From contig NZ_PIPT01000004.1 of the NCBI RefSeq assembly GCF_003987395.1, positions 124,001 through 188,000 on the forward strand: a DNA stretch of 64,000 nt, written 5' to 3'. Shown piece by piece: positions 7,326 through 16,308 of the stretch. Each line of letters opens with the position of its first letter. The stretch's first letter is position 1. A program made the position numbers and the translations under genes. Source of the DNA: Pseudidiomarina aquimaris. Its GTDB lineage: Bacteria > Pseudomonadota > Gammaproteobacteria > Enterobacterales > Alteromonadaceae. The notes under the pieces were generated by a model. It saw nothing but the letters and a program-made list of their open reading frames with translations, searched no databases and had not been told where the DNA came from.

Positions 7326-9458
7326 TTAAAAATGGTAGTTAAAAGTAACACCAAGACGGCGTGGCTCACCAAATTGTTCGTAGGTTTCGTTCACGTACTC
7401 TTTGCGCGGGTCATTCCCAAAGTAGAAACCACGAATGCCATAGTCTTCATCGGTCAGGTTACGTCCCCATACACGCACTTGCCATGGGCCTTGGCGCCAG
7501 CGCAAGAAGGCATTGACTACTGCCATACTGTCGGCCTCACTCATGTGCGAGTCCGAGTAGTAAAAACCGTCTTTCGCATCCACTGAAAGTCCCATTTGCC
7601 ACGCTTTCGATAACTGATAATTGAAGCCCGCGTTGACTTGATAATTCGGCGCATGCGCTTGGTCGCGTCCGCTCATATCGACGCCATCTTCGGTGACAAA
7701 ACCCTCGATTTCGGTATCCAGTAAGCCGATGTTGGTAAATAGCTCCAACTGTTCAAACGGACGGTAGCGAACTTCAAACTCCGCTCCATAAGCTTCACCT
7801 TCGGCAGCATTTTGCAAATAACCGACAAAGCTTTGATCACGATTCACCCAGCCTTTCAGTTGCACGTCATCACGCTGATGGGCAAAAACAGCGAACTGCA
7901 TGCTAAGGCGACCATCGGCACTCACACGTTTGTGACCCACTTCAATGCTGGTTAATAGTTCTGGCTTAAAGGTGGCGCGCGCCAGCAAGTAGTCACGTAA
8001 TTCCGTTAACTCGGTATCTTGCACTTTGCCTAACGCATCACCGTTAACGCCGCCCGCTTTATAGCCGCGCGCTATGGTGGTATACCACAAGACATCCGCA
8101 GTTGGCAGATAGCTTAGGCTTACACGTCCGCCCCACATGGTATCTTCCGGTGTTTCATTCACGCCATTAGTGTCGTTGTAGGGGTTATCGTAGCGCTCCA
8201 CTCGCGCACCCGTGGTGATACGCCACGCTGCAGACAAATGCTGCGTGAGCTCACCGTAAACGGCATTATGGCGGCTGTCATAGCTGCTGGTGAAAAGGTC
8301 CTGCTGACCAATGTCCCAATTGGAAAAGTCGCGGGTTAGCACTTCGTCGCGGCGGTAATGGTAGACGCCGAGTACCCAATCACTGTCATTGCCGAACACA
8401 CTAATAGGCTGAGTACTTACCCAGCGGGCTTCAAGGGTGTGATCATCGCGCTCGCGCTCGTAGGCATCAAACGAGCTGTATTCCCAGCCCGGAGCAATAC
8501 CAACATAGCTCCAATCTTCGTCATAGCTGTAGACACTGTCGGCACCCAAAAACGCATACGCCAGCTCAAGTTCAGCACCTTGCCAGCCGGAATAGGTGAG
8601 TGCCAGTCGGGCCGCGCGAGTACGCAGGTCATCTTCACCCGGTTCATCCGACAGGGTGGTGCGGTTGTTATCTAGGGAAAAAGCATCGTAACCATTGTCT
8701 TGGCTAAGCGCATGCAAGGTCGTACGTAATTGCCAATCTTGTCCGAGCTCGCTGAACAGGTTCGCGCGTACATTACGCTCTGAGCGTTTGTTAGTGTCGT
8801 CGCGACCTAAGTAAGTATTTTCAATAAAGCCATCGTCGCGCTGCTGGAACACACTCAAACGGCCGCGGCCAAGCGCACCGAGGTCACCGCCCACAGCGAA
8901 ACCGCCACTTAAGGCGTCGTAATTTGCCGCGCCGAGCTGCCACACGCCCCTGGCTTCAGTACTTGGCATGGTGCTTTCTAACACCATCATGCCGGCCATA
9001 CCATCGGCGCCGAAGCGGCCGCTTTGCGGACCGCGGTAGACTTCAATTTGGCTGATATCGAACAACTGTGCTGCTTGTGCAAGCCCACTGTAGTTGATGC
9101 CATCCACCAGCAAACCGACAGAAGGCTGAATCGGATCAACAAATTGACTGCGCTCACCAACACCACGGATTTGGATGAAGCGGGCGCGCGATGAGCCGCC
9201 AGAGAAATTCACATTGGCAAACGCATTCAGCGTCGACTCAAGATGCAAGGCGCCACGCTCAGCAACATCTTCAGCGACGAGCGCCGTGACACTGGTCGGC
9301 GCTTCTTGCACAGTCATTTGACGAAACTCACCTTGAATGGTGATACGTTCAATGTCTTTCTTTTCGGTGCTATCGTTCTCTTGAGCGAACGCCGTCGGCG
9401 CTACCGCAAAGCTTGATAGAGCTAAATAGACCGCAGCGGCCAGGGTAGATTTTTGCAT
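7326..9458 (-). CDS. TonB-dependent outer-membrane receptor, probably for thiamine
   Basis: A 710-residue receptor with a signal peptide ending after ...PTAFAQ (about residue 25), a TonB-box-like IERITIQG segment, an N-terminal plug (about residues 50-170: APTSVTAL, then QIRGVGERSQF, then IEVYRGPQSGRFGADGMAG) and a beta-barrel ending in the aromatic F-N-Y-H-F that barrel proteins use for assembly. Such proteins use the TonB-ExbBD proton-motive system to import scarce ligands. It is the first gene after a TPP riboswitch, so the ligand is probably thiamine or a derivative; this matches the TPP-regulated receptors described in other marine gammaproteobacteria. A GAGGAA ribosome site lies 7 bases before ATG 9458. 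Confidence 0.87.
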   Translation of the reverse strand: MQKSTLAAAVYLALSSFAVAPTAFAQENDSTEKKDIERITIQGEFRQMTVQEAPTSVTALVAEDVAERGALHLESTLNAFANVNFSGGSSRARFIQIRGVGERSQFVDPIQPSVGLLVDGINYSGLAQAAQLFDISQIEVYRGPQSGRFGADGMAGMMVLESTMPSTEARGVWQLGAANYDALSGGFAVGGDLGALGRGRLSVFQQRDDGFIENTYLGRDDTNKRSERNVRANLFSELGQDWQLRTTLHALSQDNGYDAFSLDNNRTTLSDEPGEDDLRTRAARLALTYSGWQGAELELAYAFLGADSVYSYDEDWSYVGIAPGWEYSSFDAYERERDDHTLEARWVSTQPISVFGNDSDWVLGVYHYRRDEVLTRDFSNWDIGQQDLFTSSYDSRHNAVYGELTQHLSAAWRITTGARVERYDNPYNDTNGVNETPEDTMWGGRVSLSYLPTADVLWYTTIARGYKAGGVNGDALGKVQDTELTELRDYLLARATFKPELLTSIEVGHKRVSADGRLSMQFAVFAHQRDDVQLKGWVNRDQSFVGYLQNAAEGEAYGAEFEVRYRPFEQLELFTNIGLLDTEIEGFVTEDGVDMSGRDQAHAPNYQVNAGFNYQLSKAWQMGLSVDAKDGFYYSDSHMSEADSMAVVNAFLRWRQGPWQVRVWGRNLTDEDYGIRGFYFGNDPRKEYVNETYEQFGEPRRLGVTFNYHF

Positions 9459-9529
9459 GGATCATTTCCTCAACGTCTGGTTCAGAAATAATCCGGTCGG
9501 GCAGGATTCAAATGGACTAAGGTTGTTAG

Positions 9530-9645
9530 CTACCATCCCTACGCCAGTATTAACCGGATCAGGTGCAAAGGGTTCGCATCAATGTGCATCTCAGCCGCTG
9601 TACGTAGATTCCTTAGAACCTAAACGTACAAGGGCACCCCTTGGT
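9530..9645 (-). ncRNA. TPP riboswitch (THI element)
   Basis: Read on the minus strand, the leader holds the conserved TPP aptamer blocks in order: GGGGTGCCC near 9643-9634, GGCTGAGATG near 9597-9588, GAACCCTTTGCACCTGATC near 9575-9557, then CCGGTTAATACTGGCGTAGGG near 9558-9538. This is the classic thi-box signature. The expression platform between the aptamer and the receptor start (9459-9530) shows only a weak AATCC/GGATT stem (9487-9511 region), so I cannot tell whether control is at termination or translation. It should switch off the receptor-permease-kinase(-MFS) operon when thiamine pyrophosphate is plentiful. Confidence 0.95.
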
Positions 9646-9658
9646 AATTGCGCCGCGA

Positions 9659-9687
9659 AGTATAGCAGCGCAGTTAAATGAAGGCTA
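9659..9687 (-). promoter_or_regulatory. Possible promoter for the thiamine operon
   Basis: On the minus strand TATACT (9664-9659) is a good -10 just upstream of the aptamer. The position 17 bases further upstream reads TAGCCT (9687-9682), a poor -35. The position is right for transcription to begin before the riboswitch. Confidence 0.4.
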
Positions 9688-10372
9688 GTGCGTCACCATA
9701 AAGCTGCGCCAATGGCAAACCACGCGCATGAAAGTCATCACGAATCACACGCACCATTTCAAATCGGCCCGCCACGTAAACGTCCGCATCACTCAAATCA
9801 GATTGCTCCGCCAGTACCGCATGCGGAACCAAGCCAATGGTACCGTGCCACCCTGCGCCAGCCTCTTCTACAACCGGACGATAATGGAAATTAGCATGAT
9901 CATCGCTGAGCTGTTTGAGCTTCTCATCGTAATACAAATCAGCGGCTTTGCGCCCACCCCAATACAAGGTCACAGGTCGCTTCGAGCCACTGCGCAAGTG
10001 GGCCTGCAAAATCGACCAGGTGTACGAGAAGCCAGTTCCGCCAGCGATCAAAATAAGTGAGCGATCACTGTCTTCACGATAACCTGCATCACCTAATGGT
10101 GCTTCGATGGTGAGCTCACCGTTCGCGCGGATGGCTTCGATGACTTCCATGGCGTAAGGGTTATCTGGCGTCGCACCAATGTGCAGCTCCAGTTCACGCG
10201 TTTTAGAAGGGCACGAGGCGATTGAAAAAGGCCGCTTATCACGCTCACCCATCACCACCTGTAAATACTGCCCAGCGACGAACTCAATCGCTTCGGGCAG
10301 CTCAAGTAGCACGCGGTAAACATTCGGTGAAAGCGTTTCGAGCGCCGTTACCTTACAAGAAAACTGTTTCAT
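9674..10372 (-). CDS. fre: NAD(P)H-flavin reductase Fre
   Basis: Fre reduces free FMN and FAD with NAD(P)H and supplies reduced flavin to other enzymes. The 232-residue length equals the E. coli protein (233). Visible motifs are the FAD-domain RPFSIAS (about residues 46-52), the nicotinamide-site [17 protein letters not shown] (about 105-121) and [12 protein letters not shown]. The gene overlaps the end of ubiD by four bases (ATGA), so the two are translationally coupled. The pairing is conserved in E. coli and makes sense because UbiD needs a prenylated reduced FMN made from flavin pools. Confidence 0.93.
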   Translation of the reverse strand: MKQFSCKVTALETLSPNVYRVLLELPEAIEFVAGQYLQVVMGERDKRPFSIASCPSKTRELELHIGATPDNPYAMEVIEAIRANGELTIEAPLGDAGYREDSDRSLILIAGGTGFSYTWSILQAHLRSGSKRPVTLYWGGRKAADLYYDEKLKQLSDDHANFHYRPVVEEAGAGWHGTIGLVPHAVLAEQSDLSDADVYVAGRFEMVRVIRDDFHARGLPLAQLYGDALAFI

Positions 10373-11856
10373 TTAACTGACTTATCCTGTTGCAAAATTC
10401 CGAGGTCATCCCAAATGTCATCAACGCGCTGTTTCACCGCTTCGTCCATAACAATCGGCACGCCCCACTCACGATCCGTTTCGCCCGGCCACTTATTGGT
10501 CGCATCCATCCCCATTTTGGAGCCCAAACCCGAGACCGGTGACGCAAAATCGAGATAATCAATCGGTGTATTCTCCACCAGCACCGTGTCACGCGCAGGG
10601 TCCATGCGGGTGGTCATCGCCCAAATCACGTCTTTCCAATCACGGGCATTCACATCATCGTCGCAAACAATCACAAACTTGGTGTACATGAACTGGCGCA
10701 AGAACGACCACACGCCCATCATGACGCGCTTGGCGTGCCCAGCGTATTGCTTCTTCATGGTGACCACCGCCACCCGATAGGAACAACCCTCGGGTGGCAG
10801 ATAAAAATCGACAATTTCCGGGAACTGTTTCTGCAGCAAAGGCACAAAAACCTCATTCAGCGCCACACCCAACACTGCAGGCTCATCCGGCGGGCGGCCC
10901 GTGTAGGTCGAGTGATAAATAGGCTTACGACGCTGGGTAACATGAGTAACGGTGAACACGGGGAAGTCATCTACTTCGTTGTAGTAGCCCGTGTGATCCC
11001 CGTACGGCCCTTCTGGCGCCATTTCGCCCGGCTCAATATAGCCTTCGAGAATAATTTCAGCGTGCGCTGGCACTTGTAAGTCGTTACTCACACACTTGGT
11101 TACTTCGGTCTTGCCATCGCGGAGCAAACCTGCGAAAGCATATTCAGACAATGTATCGGGCACCGGTGTTACCGCACCAAGAATCGTTGCCGGATCGGCA
11201 CCGAGGGCTACCGCCACCGGGAAACGCTCGCCCGGATGCTGCTTTTGCCACTCTTGAAAGTCCAAAGCGCCACCACGGTGCGACAGCCAGCGCATAATCA
11301 CTTTATTTTTACCGAGCAATTGCTGGCGATAAATACCTAGGTTTTGCCGCTCTTTGTGCGGTCCTTTGGTTACCGTCAGCCCCCAAGTAATCAACGGGGC
11401 AACGTCACCGGGCCAGCAATGCTGAATCGGCAACTTGGTTAAATCAACCTCATCACCACTCACCACCACCTCTTGGCAGGGTGCTTTTTTCAGTTGTTTG
11501 GGCGACATGCTCAGCACTTTTTTGTACATCGGCAACAAATTCAGCGCATCGCGAAAGCCCTTCGGCGGCTCCGGCTCTTTCAAAAACGCCAGCAGCTTAC
11601 CGACATCACGCAAAGCCTCAACTGACTCTTGCCCCATACCAAGCGCTACGCGTTCGGGCGTACCGAACAGGTTCGCCAGTACCGGCACCGAGTGCCCTTT
11701 CACATTTTCAAACAGTAACGCCGGACCACCGGCTTTGAGCGTACGATCGGAGATTTCGGTGATCTCCAAATACGGATCCACCTCCATTTGAATACGTTTT
11801 AGCTCGCCGCGCTGCTCTAGCAACGCGATAAAATCACGCAAATCTTGATACTTCAC
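10369..11856 (-). CDS. ubiD: UbiD, 3-octaprenyl-4-hydroxybenzoate decarboxylase
   Basis: UbiD removes the carboxyl group from the prenylated 4-hydroxybenzoate ring in ubiquinone synthesis, using prenylated FMN made by UbiX. The 495-residue product is near full length relative to E. coli (497) and begins [22 protein letters not shown] as in that family. Other signatures are [11 protein letters not shown], the metal/phosphate-binding [10 protein letters not shown], the catalytic ExxxxE region [23 protein letters not shown] (around residue 275-297) and [16 protein letters not shown] near the C-terminus. It is divergent from the gene at 11976; a 12-bp perfect palindrome CCAGTATACTGG lies in between at 11888-11899. 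Confidence 0.96.
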   Translation of the reverse strand: MKYQDLRDFIALLEQRGELKRIQMEVDPYLEITEISDRTLKAGGPALLFENVKGHSVPVLANLFGTPERVALGMGQESVEALRDVGKLLAFLKEPEPPKGFRDALNLLPMYKKVLSMSPKQLKKAPCQEVVVSGDEVDLTKLPIQHCWPGDVAPLITWGLTVTKGPHKERQNLGIYRQQLLGKNKVIMRWLSHRGGALDFQEWQKQHPGERFPVAVALGADPATILGAVTPVPDTLSEYAFAGLLRDGKTEVTKCVSNDLQVPAHAEIILEGYIEPGEMAPEGPYGDHTGYYNEVDDFPVFTVTHVTQRRKPIYHSTYTGRPPDEPAVLGVALNEVFVPLLQKQFPEIVDFYLPPEGCSYRVAVVTMKKQYAGHAKRVMMGVWSFLRQFMYTKFVIVCDDDVNARDWKDVIWAMTTRMDPARDTVLVENTPIDYLDFASPVSGLGSKMGMDATNKWPGETDREWGVPIVMDEAVKQRVDDIWDDLGILQQDKSVK

Positions 11857-11975
11857 TGCGTCCGCCCTTATCGCGACTCAATTGCCGCCAGTATACTGGT
11901 TTTTCTGACTGTTTTCAGCGCCTCGAAAGTACGCTAGGCTTAAACGCATTATTCGCCACGGACGATCACCTGCGC

Positions 11976-12980
11976 ATGCCAGAATTCAATGTCGCTTTTC
12001 TGACCCTAAGTTTGTTTACCCTGCTGCTCGTTGTGGTCAGTTTGCTGCCACTCTCCCAGCGCACCCATTGGCTCATTCGCTTGTGGGACTTCCCACGCCT
12101 GCAATTGACAACCTTTGCGTTGGCTCTGCTCGTTGCCAGTGCCGCATTTTTGCCGGTCGATCGCAGCACGACTTGGTTCTTGGTCGCACTGCAGCTGGTG
12201 TGTTGCGCATGGCAGTTATGGTGGATCTTCCCCTACACGCCACTCGCCGAGCGCAGCGTGACCCGCTATCAGCGCAAGCGTGACGAAAAAAAGGTCGAAG
12301 AGCACCTACGTATTCTTGCCGTCAACGTGCTCGAGCCGAATCGCAATGCCGTTGAACTGGTGCGGATGATTAACCGTGAGCGGCCCGACATTATTGTTGC
12401 GGTTGAGACCGACGATTGGTGGGAAAAACAATTCACCGATATCGAAGACGACCTACCCCACGTGGTGCGAGTGCCGCAAAATAACTTGTACGGCATGATG
12501 CTCTATTCCGTGTGGCCACTCGAAAACGTGAAAGTTGAAAACTTGGTGCAGGAGAATGTGCCATCCATCAGCGCCGATGTGCAGATGCCCGATGGCCGTG
12601 TGGTGAAACTACACTGTGTGCACCCCGCGCCACCGAGCCCGACGGAAAATGAAAAATCCAAACCACGTGACCGCGAGCTCTTACAAATCGCCAAGCGTGC
12701 CGCGAAAGAAACAGGACCAGTCATCGTTACCGGCGACCTCAACGATGTCGCTTGGTCACCAACCACGCGCGAATTCATACGTGTCAGCAAGCTCCTCGAC
12801 CCCCGTATGGGTCGTGGCTTCTTCAACACCTTCCACGCGCAATTGCCATTCTTGCGCTGGCCCCTCGACCACCTGTTTCACAGCGAACATTTCATGCTCG
12901 TCAAAATGCGCCGCCTACCCAAATTCGGCTCCGACCACTTCCCACTACTGATCGAGCTCGCCCTCAAACGCCAAGACTAA
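11976..12980 (+). CDS. Membrane-anchored endonuclease/exonuclease/phosphatase-family protein
   Basis: The 334-residue protein has three hydrophobic helices in the first 95 residues, then a cytosolic or periplasmic EEP-fold domain (about 107-330). Catalytic signatures are visible: ILAVNVLEPNRN, the glutamate in IIVAVETDDWW, the histidine in LHCVHPAPPSP, GDLNDVAWSPTTR and the terminal GSDHFPLL. Members of this group act on DNA, phosphoinositides or other phosphodiesters; relatives with this membrane layout are widespread in Idiomarina, Shewanella and Vibrio but their substrate is unknown to me. It is a single gene facing rho, with a 109-base convergent gap. Confidence 0.8.
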   Translation: MPEFNVAFLTLSLFTLLLVVVSLLPLSQRTHWLIRLWDFPRLQLTTFALALLVASAAFLPVDRSTTWFLVALQLVCCAWQLWWIFPYTPLAERSVTRYQRKRDEKKVEEHLRILAVNVLEPNRNAVELVRMINRERPDIIVAVETDDWWEKQFTDIEDDLPHVVRVPQNNLYGMMLYSVWPLENVKVENLVQENVPSISADVQMPDGRVVKLHCVHPAPPSPTENEKSKPRDRELLQIAKRAAKETGPVIVTGDLNDVAWSPTTREFIRVSKLLDPRMGRGFFNTFHAQLPFLRWPLDHLFHSEHFMLVKMRRLPKFGSDHFPLLIELALKRQD

Positions 12981-13089
12981 GCTTCGGGCTTTGGGGTCGG
13001 CTTCGGCTTTGGGCTTTTGGCGAGTTTGGGGTCCCTCAGCAATCGATCACGTGGAAGCGCCGAAGCCAAGGGGCCGTGCAAGCCAACGC
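12981..13089. other. Convergent spacer with TTCGG-rich repeats and long-range inverted repeat
   Basis: The spacer between the EEP gene and rho is G/T-rich and repeats GGCTTCGG/GCTTTGGG blocks (12981-13016). GGCTTCGGC (12999-13007) is exactly complementary to GCCGAAGCC (13059-13067), 51 bases away. There is no T-tract, so it is not a standard terminator. Confidence 0.4.
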
Positions 13090-14355
13090 TTACGATTTCT
13101 GGCGCTTCATGGCCTCGAAGAATTCGTCGTTGGTTTTGGTCATTTGCAGTTTGTCGATGAGGAATTCCATGGCTTCGGTTTCGCCCATTGGGTGAACGAT
13201 TTTGCGTAGGATCCACATTTTCTGGAGCTCTTCTTGCGAAGTGAGCAGCTCTTCGCGACGGGTGCCTGAACGGTTGAAGTCGATAGCTGGGAAGACGCGC
13301 TTCTCGGCGATCTTGCGGTTCAGGTGCAATTCCATGTTACCGGTACCTTTAAACTCTTCGTAGATGACTTCATCCATCTTCGAGCCAGTATCGATAAGCG
13401 CAGTCGCGATGATGGTCAAGCTACCACCTTCTTCGACGTTACGCGCCGCACCGAAGAAACGCTTCGGTTTGTGCAGTGCGTTGGCGTCGACACCACCCGT
13501 CAAGACTTTACCTGAGCTTGGAATAACGGTGTTGTACGCACGAGCTAAACGAGTAATTGAATCGAGTAGAATCACCACATCTTTCTTGTGCTCGACCAAG
13601 CGCTTGGCTTTTTCGATGACCATTTCAGCTACTTGTACGTGACGGTTCGCTGGCTCATCGAAGGTTGAGGCTACCACCTCGCCTTTTACTAGGCGATGCA
13701 TCTCGGTCACTTCTTCTGGACGCTCGTCAATCAGCAACACCATCAACACACACTCTGGGTGGTTGGCGGCAATTGACTGGGCAATGTTCTGCAGCAACAA
13801 GGTTTTACCGGCTTTCGGTGGCGCGACGATCAAACCGCGTTGACCTTTACCAATCGGTGAAGCTAAGTCGAGTACACGTGCCGTAATATCTTCTGTCGAA
13901 CCATTACCACGCTCCATGCGCAGACGCTCGTCGGCATGTAAAGGAGTAAGGTTTTCAAAAAGGATTTTGTTGCGGGAGTTTTCAGGTTTGTCGAAGTTGA
14001 CTTCACGAATCTTCAGGAGGGCAAAATAACGCTCGCCTTCTTTTGGCGGTCGAATCTTTCCGGCGACGGTGTCACCCGTGCGCAAGTTGAAGCGACGTAT
14101 CTGGCTTGGAGAGACATAAATGTCGTCAGGGCCAGCAAGGTAAGAAGAATCCGCTGAGCGCAAAAAGCCGAAGCCGTCTTGCAAGATTTCCAACACCCCG
14201 TCGCCATAAATGTCTTCACCGCTTTTCGCGTGAGCCTTCAGGATGGCAAAAATGATGTCTTGTTTGCGGGTACGTGCCATGGCCTCGAGGCCCATGGACT
14301 CTGCGAGCTGCACGAGCTCGTTTACGGGTTTATTTTTTAATTCTGTAAGATTCAT
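13090..14355 (-). CDS. rho: Transcription termination factor Rho
   Basis: Rho is the hexameric RNA-dependent ATPase/translocase that terminates untranslated transcripts. The 421-residue sequence is nearly colinear with E. coli Rho (419): [23 protein letters not shown] start, the RNA-binding cold-shock-like domain with [23 protein letters not shown], Walker A APPKAGKT near residue 180, Walker [17 protein letters not shown] near residue 260, the Q-loop [10 protein letters not shown] and the R-loop GTGNMELHL. It lies 245 bases downstream of trxA on the same strand, the usual gammaproteobacterial arrangement; the long leader contains a large inverted repeat (14530-14585), of interest because rho is autoregulated in E. 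coli. Confidence 0.98.
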   Translation of the reverse strand: MNLTELKNKPVNELVQLAESMGLEAMARTRKQDIIFAILKAHAKSGEDIYGDGVLEILQDGFGFLRSADSSYLAGPDDIYVSPSQIRRFNLRTGDTVAGKIRPPKEGERYFALLKIREVNFDKPENSRNKILFENLTPLHADERLRMERGNGSTEDITARVLDLASPIGKGQRGLIVAPPKAGKTLLLQNIAQSIAANHPECVLMVLLIDERPEEVTEMHRLVKGEVVASTFDEPANRHVQVAEMVIEKAKRLVEHKKDVVILLDSITRLARAYNTVIPSSGKVLTGGVDANALHKPKRFFGAARNVEEGGSLTIIATALIDTGSKMDEVIYEEFKGTGNMELHLNRKIAEKRVFPAIDFNRSGTRREELLTSQEELQKMWILRKIVHPMGETEAMEFLIDKLQMTKTNDEFFEAMKRQKS

Positions 14356-14529
14356 AAGAAGGGTATGACTTTAGTGTCCAAAGAAAACAAAGGGTTCGTT
14401 TAATCGTGTAAAACTATAGCTTTCGGGGTTTGCTATCTGGCTGCCGTAAGGCTGGCAACCTGAAGAAATATGGGAGAAAAGTAACACCTAAATCGCAATT
14501 CGTCCAGTTTTTTGCTGTTTATTTAGGCT

Positions 14530-14585
14530 AAAGTTCGCGAAAACGTCACCAAACCTTGCGGATTGGCAACGTTTTCCGCAACTTT
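14530..14585. repeat. Inverted repeat in the trxA-rho intergenic leader
   Basis: AAAGTTCGCGAAAACGT (14530-14546) and ACGTTTTCCGCAACTTT (14569-14585) are 17-base arms that pair except at two positions, with a 22-base loop. The structure begins 16 bases after the trxA stop and has no T-tract. It could stabilise the trxA mRNA end or take part in control of rho. Confidence 0.65.
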
Positions 14586-14600
14586 GACGCACACCTAAGC

Positions 14601-14927
14601 TTACAGGTTTGAGTCAATGAACTCTGCTAGTTGCGCTTTCGACAACGCACCTACTTTCGTTCCCGCAACTTCGCCGTTTTTGAACAACAACAGCGTTGGA
14701 ATGCCGCGGATGCCATACTTCGGCGGAGTTTGACTGTTATGGTCGACGTTCAGTTTACCGATAGTGATGCGATCGCCATACTCGTTTGCAATATCGTCAA
14801 GGATAGGTGCAATCATTTTGCATGGACCACACCACTCGGCCCAGAAGTCAACGAGAACTGGCTTATCTGAATTGAGGACATCGGCCTCAAAAGTATCATC
14901 ACTTAGCTGAACAATTTTATCACTCAT
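14601..14927 (-). CDS. trxA: Thioredoxin 1
   Basis: Thioredoxin reduces protein disulfides in the cytoplasm with electrons from thioredoxin reductase. The 108-residue length and the active site WCGPC (Cys33, Cys36) are exactly as in E. coli TrxA; the buried Asp in DFWAEW and the cis-proline motif RGIPTL are also present. The gene precedes rho on the same strand and is divergent from rhlB, the same neighbourhood as in E. coli. The ribosome site GGAGATTACC lies just before the ATG. Confidence 0.98.
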   Translation of the reverse strand: MSDKIVQLSDDTFEADVLNSDKPVLVDFWAEWCGPCKMIAPILDDIANEYGDRITIGKLNVDHNSQTPPKYGIRGIPTLLLFKNGEVAGTKVGALSKAQLAEFIDSNL

Positions 14928-14953
14928 GGTAATCTCCGCTGCTGAATTCGCGT

Positions 14954-14977
14954 GAAATAATAAAACCCTATTATTTC
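14954..14977. repeat. AT-rich inverted repeat between trxA and rhlB
   Basis: GAAATAAT (14954-14961) and ATTATTTC (14970-14977) are perfect 8-bp arms with an 8-base spacer in the 88-base divergent promoter region. On the plus strand it is followed by TGTTTTTG. It may be an operator or a weak attenuator. Confidence 0.5.
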
Positions 14978-15015
14978 TGTTTTTGAATGTTAGCGCAAAC
15001 TGGTATGCTTACGCT

Positions 15016-16308
15016 ATGAGTAAAACACACCTTACAGAGACACGCTTTGCCGATCTCGACCTGCATCCGCAGGTATTAACTGCTTTAAACAAGGCGGGCT
15101 TTGAATATTGCACGCCTATTCAAGCTTTGAGCTTACCTGTTGCCCTTAAGGGTCAAGATGTTGCTGGTCAAGCACAAACCGGGACGGGTAAGACCCTGGC
15201 GTTCCTTGTGGCGACCTTCACCACCTTGCTCAACAAGCCGCGAGAGGGCGAAAAACGTTATCCGCGCGCTATTATTATGGCTCCTACGCGTGAACTCGCC
15301 ATTCAGATCGCAAACGATGCTGAACTATTGGCCGATCACTGCGACATGCGCCTTGGTATCATCTATGGGGGCGAGGGTTACGAAAGTCAACGGCAGAAGC
15401 TCGAGGATGGGGTCGATATTTTAATCGGCACCACCGGTCGTTTGATTGACTATTACAAGCAAGGGATTTATCAGCTCGACAAAATTGACGTGGTCGTGCT
15501 GGACGAAGCCGATCGTATGTTCGATTTAGGCTTCATCAAAGATATTCGTTATATGTTCAACAAAATGCCGAGTGCGAAAGAGCGTCAAAGCATGCTGTTC
15601 TCAGCGACGTTGTCACAGCGTGTGCAGGAACTTGCGTACGACCATATGAACTCGCCGACGAAAGTTGAAGTTGAGCCGGCCCAAAAAACGGGTACGCGCA
15701 TTACCGAAGAACTTTTTTACCCGTCGAAGCAAGACAAAATCAAGTTATTGCTGACCCTCATCGAGGAAGACTGGCCCGAGAAAGCCATCATTTTTGCTAA
15801 CACTAAGCATGTTTGTGAAAAGCTCTATCAATGGCTCGACGCCGATGGCCACCGCGTGGGTTTACTCACCGGCGATGTGCCACAGCGGAAACGCCTGAAG
15901 ATCCTGGAACAGTTCACTGACGGTTCGCTGGATTTCTTAGTTGCCACAGACGTAGCGGCTCGTGGCTTACATATTCCAGAAGTCAGTCATGTCTACAACT
16001 ACGATTTACCTGACGACTTTGAAGACTATGTACATCGCATCGGTCGTACCGGTCGTGCTGGAGCAAGCGGTAAAGCGATTAACCTTGCCTGCGAAGAGTA
16101 TGTGTATAACCTTCCGGCCATCGAAGAGTATATCGGCCACGCGATTCCGGTGACCAAATACGATCCTGATGCCCTACTGACTGATATTCGCAGTCCACGC
16201 CCGTCAGGCCGTCGTCGCGCTCGCGGTGGTCGCAGAGGTGGAAGTCAGCAGCGTCGCGGCGGCAATAACCGTGGTGGCAAGCCTTCAGGTAAACGAAGTA
16301 ACAGCTAA
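15016..16308 (+). CDS. rhlB: RhlB, DEAD-box RNA helicase of the degradosome
   Basis: RhlB unwinds RNA for RNase E and PNPase. I place the start at ATG 15016 because the protein then begins [18 protein letters not shown], matching the E. coli start [11 protein letters not shown]; an upstream in-frame ATG at 14983 adds 11 unmatched residues. Helicase motifs: Q-motif YCTPIQ (31-36), AQTGTGKT (53-60), PTREL, VLDEADR, SATLS, and [10 protein letters not shown]. The tail is a long Arg/Gly-rich segment ([18 protein letters not shown]), which in RhlB binds RNA and partners. Its stop overlaps the start of the gppA-like gene by one base (TAATG), as in the E. coli rhlB-gppA pair. Confidence 0.96.
   Translation: MSKTHLTETRFADLDLHPQVLTALNKAGFEYCTPIQALSLPVALKGQDVAGQAQTGTGKTLAFLVATFTTLLNKPREGEKRYPRAIIMAPTRELAIQIANDAELLADHCDMRLGIIYGGEGYESQRQKLEDGVDILIGTTGRLIDYYKQGIYQLDKIDVVVLDEADRMFDLGFIKDIRYMFNKMPSAKERQSMLFSATLSQRVQELAYDHMNSPTKVEVEPAQKTGTRITEELFYPSKQDKIKLLLTLIEEDWPEKAIIFANTKHVCEKLYQWLDADGHRVGLLTGDVPQRKRLKILEQFTDGSLDFLVATDVAARGLHIPEVSHVYNYDLPDDFEDYVHRIGRTGRAGASGKAINLACEEYVYNLPAIEEYIGHAIPVTKYDPDALLTDIRSPRPSGRRRARGGRRGGSQQRRGGNNRGGKPSGKRSNS

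Noticed and set aside
9487-9511. Rho-independent terminator as riboswitch expression platform
   Set aside because: The AATCC/GGATT stem is short and lacks a proper T-tract, so I do not call a terminator.
9457-9681. 74-codon plus-strand open frame upstream of the receptor
   Set aside because: It is antisense to the TPP riboswitch, whose conserved blocks explain the sequence.
11888-11899. Palindrome CCAGTATACTGG as a LexA site
   Set aside because: The LexA pattern needs CTG-N10-CAG; the spacing and half-sites do not fit.
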